Of a stretch of 64,000 bases of DNA, positions 61,486 to 64,000 are shown piece by piece. The notes under the pieces are model-generated. The model worked only from the letters and a program-made list of their open reading frames with translations. It was not told the DNA's origin and did not search any database. A program made the position numbers and the translations under genes. The DNA comes from Arthrobacter sp. UM1 (GTDB lineage: Bacteria > Actinomycetota > Actinomycetes > Actinomycetales > Micrococcaceae). Location of the stretch: the NCBI RefSeq assembly GCF_020483305.1, contig NZ_JACWAB010000009.1:1-64000 (forward strand), given 5' to 3'. Every line of letters begins with the position of its first letter. Position 1 is the first letter of the stretch.

Positions 61486-62058
61486 TTACGGGTGGACCGG
61501 CGGCAGACCCGGGCGCCCGGCCCGGCCGACGCCGCGGACCACTCGGCGGCCGACGCCCGTGGACATGTTGACGAGCCAGCTCGGCTGGGCGCCGGTGACG
61601 CGCGGGGGCATGACCACCACGGGGCACGCGGCCGCGTAGACGAGCTTGCGTGCGAAGACCGTGTCGTTGCCGCTCACCGTTCCGCGAGGCGAGGCGTCCA
61701 CGACGAGCATGTCCGCGTCCTCGGCCGCGTCGAGCAGCACCTTCCGCCGGCCTCCGCGGACCAGCCGCGTCTCCACGTCCTTGGCCCGGCTCCCGAGGAC
61801 CTCCTTGACGTCTGAGACGAGGTTCGCCTCGGCGTCCTTGAAGTCCTCGCCGCCGCCGGTGGAGAGGGGCCCCATGCCGGGCCGCGGCGAGGGGGCCGAG
61901 GACGCCGGCGGCTTCCATGCGCGCACGGCCACGAGGGTGCCCTCGACCTGCTCGGCGTACGTCCACGCCCACTCGAGCGCCGTCGGCGAACCCGACGTGT
62001 CCGAGACGCCGACGACGACGACCGGGCGGTCTTCCGCTTTCTTGTCGATGCTGACCAT
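61486..62058 (-). CDS. Universal stress protein (UspA family)
   Basis: 190 residues, single Usp domain: VVVVGVSDTSGSPTALEWAWTYAEQVEGTLVAVRAW, then LVRGGRRKVLLDAAEDADMLVVDASPRG and CPVVVMPP. The ATP-binding G-x2-G-x9-G(S/T) motif is only partly kept (ASPRGTVSGNDT). Basic C-terminal extension (GVGRRVVRGVGRAGR). Starts five bases after the MFS symporter stop, so it is the second gene of that operon, a frequent arrangement of Usp proteins with transporters. Confidence 0.85.
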   Translation of the reverse strand: MVSIDKKAEDRPVVVVGVSDTSGSPTALEWAWTYAEQVEGTLVAVRAWKPPASSAPSPRPGMGPLSTGGGEDFKDAEANLVSDVKEVLGSRAKDVETRLVRGGRRKVLLDAAEDADMLVVDASPRGTVSGNDTVFARKLVYAAACPVVVMPPRVTGAQPSWLVNMSTGVGRRVVRGVGRAGRPGLPPVHP

Positions 62059-62063
62059 GGCTC

Positions 62064-63560
62064 CTACCTCGCTTCTGCGGTGACGGGGTTGTCATCGACC
62101 CGGGTCAGCGGATCGGAGACGTCCTCGAGGCCCTTGCCCTCGGCGTCCACGCCGAACTTCAGCGCCACGAGGCCGCCGAAGATCATGATCGCAGAGCCGA
62201 CCACATAGCCCCAGAACAGCGGGCCGCGGGACGTGCCCTCGCCGACGAGGATGCCGAAGACGAACGGGGCGAACGCGCCGGCGCCCTGGCCGATCGCGAA
62301 GAAGTAGGAGATCGCCTGGCCGCGGACCTCGAGGGGGAAGATCTCCGAGACGGTCAGGTACGCCGAGGAGGCGCCTGCCGAGGCGAAGAAGAAGGAGACG
62401 CACCAGAAGATCGTGTGCGTGGTCGCGTTGAGCGCCCCCGCGTGGAAGAGGAACGCGGACGTCAGCAGGACGAGGCCCGCCAGCCCGTAGGTGCCGAAGA
62501 TCATCTTGCGGCGGCCGAGGGTGTCGAAGAGCGGGCCCAGGACGATCGGGCCGAGCAGGTTGCCGATCGCGAACGGGAAGAAGTACAGCGCCGCGCTCGC
62601 CGGGGGCAGCCCGTAGAAGTTCTTCAGCACGAGCGCGTAGGTGAAGAAGATCGCGTTGTAGAGGAAGCTCTGCGTGATCATCATCGTCAGGCCGAGGAAC
62701 GTGCGGCTCGGGTACTGCTTGAAGAACACATGCGCGAGCTGGCGGAACGGGATCTGCTCGGTGGGTTTGACCACCATGGCCTTCGACTCGTCCACGGGAC
62801 GCACCCGCTTGCCCTCGTCGGCGAGGGACTTCTCGATTCCGTCGACGATCTCCTCCGCTTCCCGCGAGAAGCCGTGGGTGACCATCCAGCGCGGCGACTC
62901 GGGGATGTGGCGGCGGATGAAGATGATGATGAGGCCGAGCACCGGGCCGAGGAAGAACGCGAGGCGCCAGCCGATGTCCACCGGGATGAGCTTCGGGTCC
63001 AGGAGGAAGGAAGAGGCGACGGCGCCGAGGAGCGCGCCGCCCCAGTAGGTGCCGTTGACGGCCAGGTCGACCCGGCCGCGGTACTTGGCCGGGATGAGCT
63101 CGTCGATCGCGGAGTTGATGGCGGTGTACTCGCCGCCGATGCCCATGCCCGCGATGAACCGCCAGATGTACAGGAACCACGGCGCGAAGGAGAGGCCGGC
63201 GATGCCGGAGCCCACGAGGTAGATCGCGAGCGTGATGATGAAGAGCTTCTTGCGGCCCCAGTTGTCGGTGAGGCGTCCGAACACGAGCGCGCCGGTCACC
63301 TGGCCGAGCAGATAGCAGGTGGCCGCGAACGTGATCTGCTCCGAGCCCATGTGGAGGGTCTCGGCGAATCCGTTGACGGAGACGAGCTGGACCTCGAGGC
63401 CGTCGAGGATCCAGGAGACGCCGAGGCCCACGACGACCATCCAGTGGAACTTGGCCCACGGGAGCCGGTCGATGCGGGCGGGGACGAGGGAGGTGACGGT
63501 CTCGCGTGCGCGGGCCGGGCCGTGCGCTGAGGGGTCGCCTGTGTGAGTCGTATGCGACAT
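62064..63560 (-). CDS. MFS metabolite:H+ symporter
   Basis: 498 residues, 12 spans, sugar/organic-acid branch: GRLTDNWGRKKLFIITLAIY (motif A), RFIAGMGIGGEYTAINSAIDELIPAKYRGR and PESPRWMVTHG after span 6, then LFDTLGRRKMIFGTYG in the second half. The GIGGEY motif fits organic-acid/aromatic-acid or inositol-type symporters. The substrate is not determined. The upstream region holds a half-conserved CRP-like site (63619-63634, TCACA half intact). Confidence 0.85.
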   Translation of the reverse strand: MSHTTHTGDPSAHGPARARETVTSLVPARIDRLPWAKFHWMVVVGLGVSWILDGLEVQLVSVNGFAETLHMGSEQITFAATCYLLGQVTGALVFGRLTDNWGRKKLFIITLAIYLVGSGIAGLSFAPWFLYIWRFIAGMGIGGEYTAINSAIDELIPAKYRGRVDLAVNGTYWGGALLGAVASSFLLDPKLIPVDIGWRLAFFLGPVLGLIIIFIRRHIPESPRWMVTHGFSREAEEIVDGIEKSLADEGKRVRPVDESKAMVVKPTEQIPFRQLAHVFFKQYPSRTFLGLTMMITQSFLYNAIFFTYALVLKNFYGLPPASAALYFFPFAIGNLLGPIVLGPLFDTLGRRKMIFGTYGLAGLVLLTSAFLFHAGALNATTHTIFWCVSFFFASAGASSAYLTVSEIFPLEVRGQAISYFFAIGQGAGAFAPFVFGILVGEGTSRGPLFWGYVVGSAIMIFGGLVALKFGVDAEGKGLEDVSDPLTRVDDNPVTAEAR

Positions 63561-63618
63561 GAATGCCTCGGTTGGGGATGAATCGGGGACTGTTCCGCTT
63601 CAATCTCGGTGACCGAAG

Positions 63619-63634
63619 TGCTGTGCACATCACA
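63619..63634. promoter_or_regulatory. Weak CRP/GlxR-like site before the MFS gene
   Basis: TGCTG-TGCACA-TCACA: one half-site perfect, the other three of five bases. Weaker than the pckA and citM sites. Confidence 0.25.
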
Positions 63635-63746
63635 CTCTGATCGAAGCCTGCGAGTGAGCCTATACCCATGAATCAAGGCTTCTGAAAAATACGAACCGGT
63701 AAAAAAACTCACAGCGCTCCGGTTCGCCGATCCCCACGGAGACAGA

Positions 63747-63783
63747 GGAAGGGCCGGGCTGCACTCGGCAGCCCGGCCCTTCC
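63747..63783 (-). terminator. Terminator after tRNA-Ser(GCT)
   Basis: Perfect 16-bp stem GGAAGGGCCGGGCTGC with its complement and a 5-nt loop, seven bases past the tRNA. Confidence 0.8.
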
Positions 63784-63789
63784 GGCGGC

Positions 63790-63877
63790 GGAGACGGGGG
63801 GATTTGAACCCCCGGTCCGAGTTTCCCCGGACCCTTCATTAGCAGTGAAGTCCATTCGGCCGCTCTGGCACGTCTCC
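63790..63877 (-). tRNA. tRNA-Ser (anticodon GCT)
   Basis: 88 nt, acceptor GGAGACG/CGTCTCC, long variable arm, anticodon loop CTGCTAA giving GCT for AGC/AGU codons, T-loop GGGTTCAAATCCC. CCA not encoded. Confidence 0.95.
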
Positions 63878-63971
63878 ATCCGTTGGAGCCCTCCCGGGGG
63901 AGCGCTCAACTCAACCCAGGGTACCGACTGCCGCCGCCGCCCGCAAAACGCCAGCCGATATCCTGGAAGGC

Positions 63972-64000
63972 ATGACCACGAGACGAGACGGGCAGAGGAG
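63972..64000 (+). CDS. Start of a gene cut by the right window edge
   Basis: ATG preceded by GGAAGG and by TATCCT seven bases upstream, then nine codons (MTTRRDGQRR). Too short to assign. Confidence 0.4.

Overview
The window is very GC-rich (about 70% by eye), with many GTG starts, GTGA/ATGA overlaps between operon genes, frequent leaderless promoters and actinobacterial family markers (GTP-type PEP carboxykinase, Lhr helicase, a maltokinase N-terminal cap-like protein, DUF4916 Nudix, NsrR with an Asp8/three-Cys cluster). I infer an actinomycete, most likely Micrococcaceae (Arthrobacter/Kocuria-like). I cannot name the genus. It reads as chromosome, with one lower-GC accessory patch.

Layout. 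0-7 kb: a SipW-type signal peptidase (cut by the left edge) and its likely exported substrate, a pyridoxine/HMP kinase, a stand-alone anthranilate-synthase-like pair, and an exported Asp-box (sialidase-fold) enzyme whose signal peptide is thrown out of frame by an 11-base C tract. 7-15 kb: HAD phosphatase, LytR_C membrane protein, DHA2 drug exporter, a queuosine-precursor transporter followed by a GAP-family membrane protein, two tandem paralogous small membrane proteins, and tgt. The transporter and tgt together suggest queuine/preQ salvage. 15-22 kb: FUSC transporter, GH76/Nudix operon, frameshifted Old Yellow Enzyme, SDR, DUF1684, a Pro-rich repeat membrane protein. 22-31 kb: operon lhr-DUF6541-RluA-like, then rlmH. 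31-35 kb: CitA/CitB-type two-component system divergent from a CitMHS citrate transporter.

34.9-38.1 kb: a tightly overlapping operon of an acyl-CoA dehydrogenase-like protein, a PIG-L deacetylase fused to a NodS-like methyltransferase, and a GT2 glycosyltransferase. This is the best candidate for an uncharacterised pathway here. 38.2-42.1 kb: lower-GC accessory patch abutting the 3' end of tRNA-Ser(CGA), with an Xre/MbcA-type antitoxin, a broken RES toxin, an MmpS-like protein and an orphan TPR-like protein, plus about 1 kb without a convincing gene.

42-49 kb: tadA, upp, a receiver-less winged-helix regulator, SixA phosphatase, then a TetR / YhgE-Pip membrane protein / degenerate ABC-ATPase operon behind a perfect palindromic operator, and tRNA-Arg(ACG), the known substrate type of TadA. 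49-64 kb: pckA with a CRP/GlxR-like site, EamA exporter, hmp with an NsrR box and nsrR close by, polysaccharide deacetylase, phosphomannomutase, a RecQ helicase with a phosphoribosyltransferase-like tail, aldo/keto reductase, an NrtR-like regulator, universal stress protein with an MFS symporter, and tRNA-Ser(GCT).

Three features recur across the window. Long intergenic inverted repeats with 20-23 bp arms and 14-nt loops occur three times. At least nine starts have the geometry TANNNT-N6-(A/G)TG, meaning leaderless mRNAs. Two secreted/metabolic genes carry C/G-run frameshifts, which may be phase variation, decay or sequencing error.
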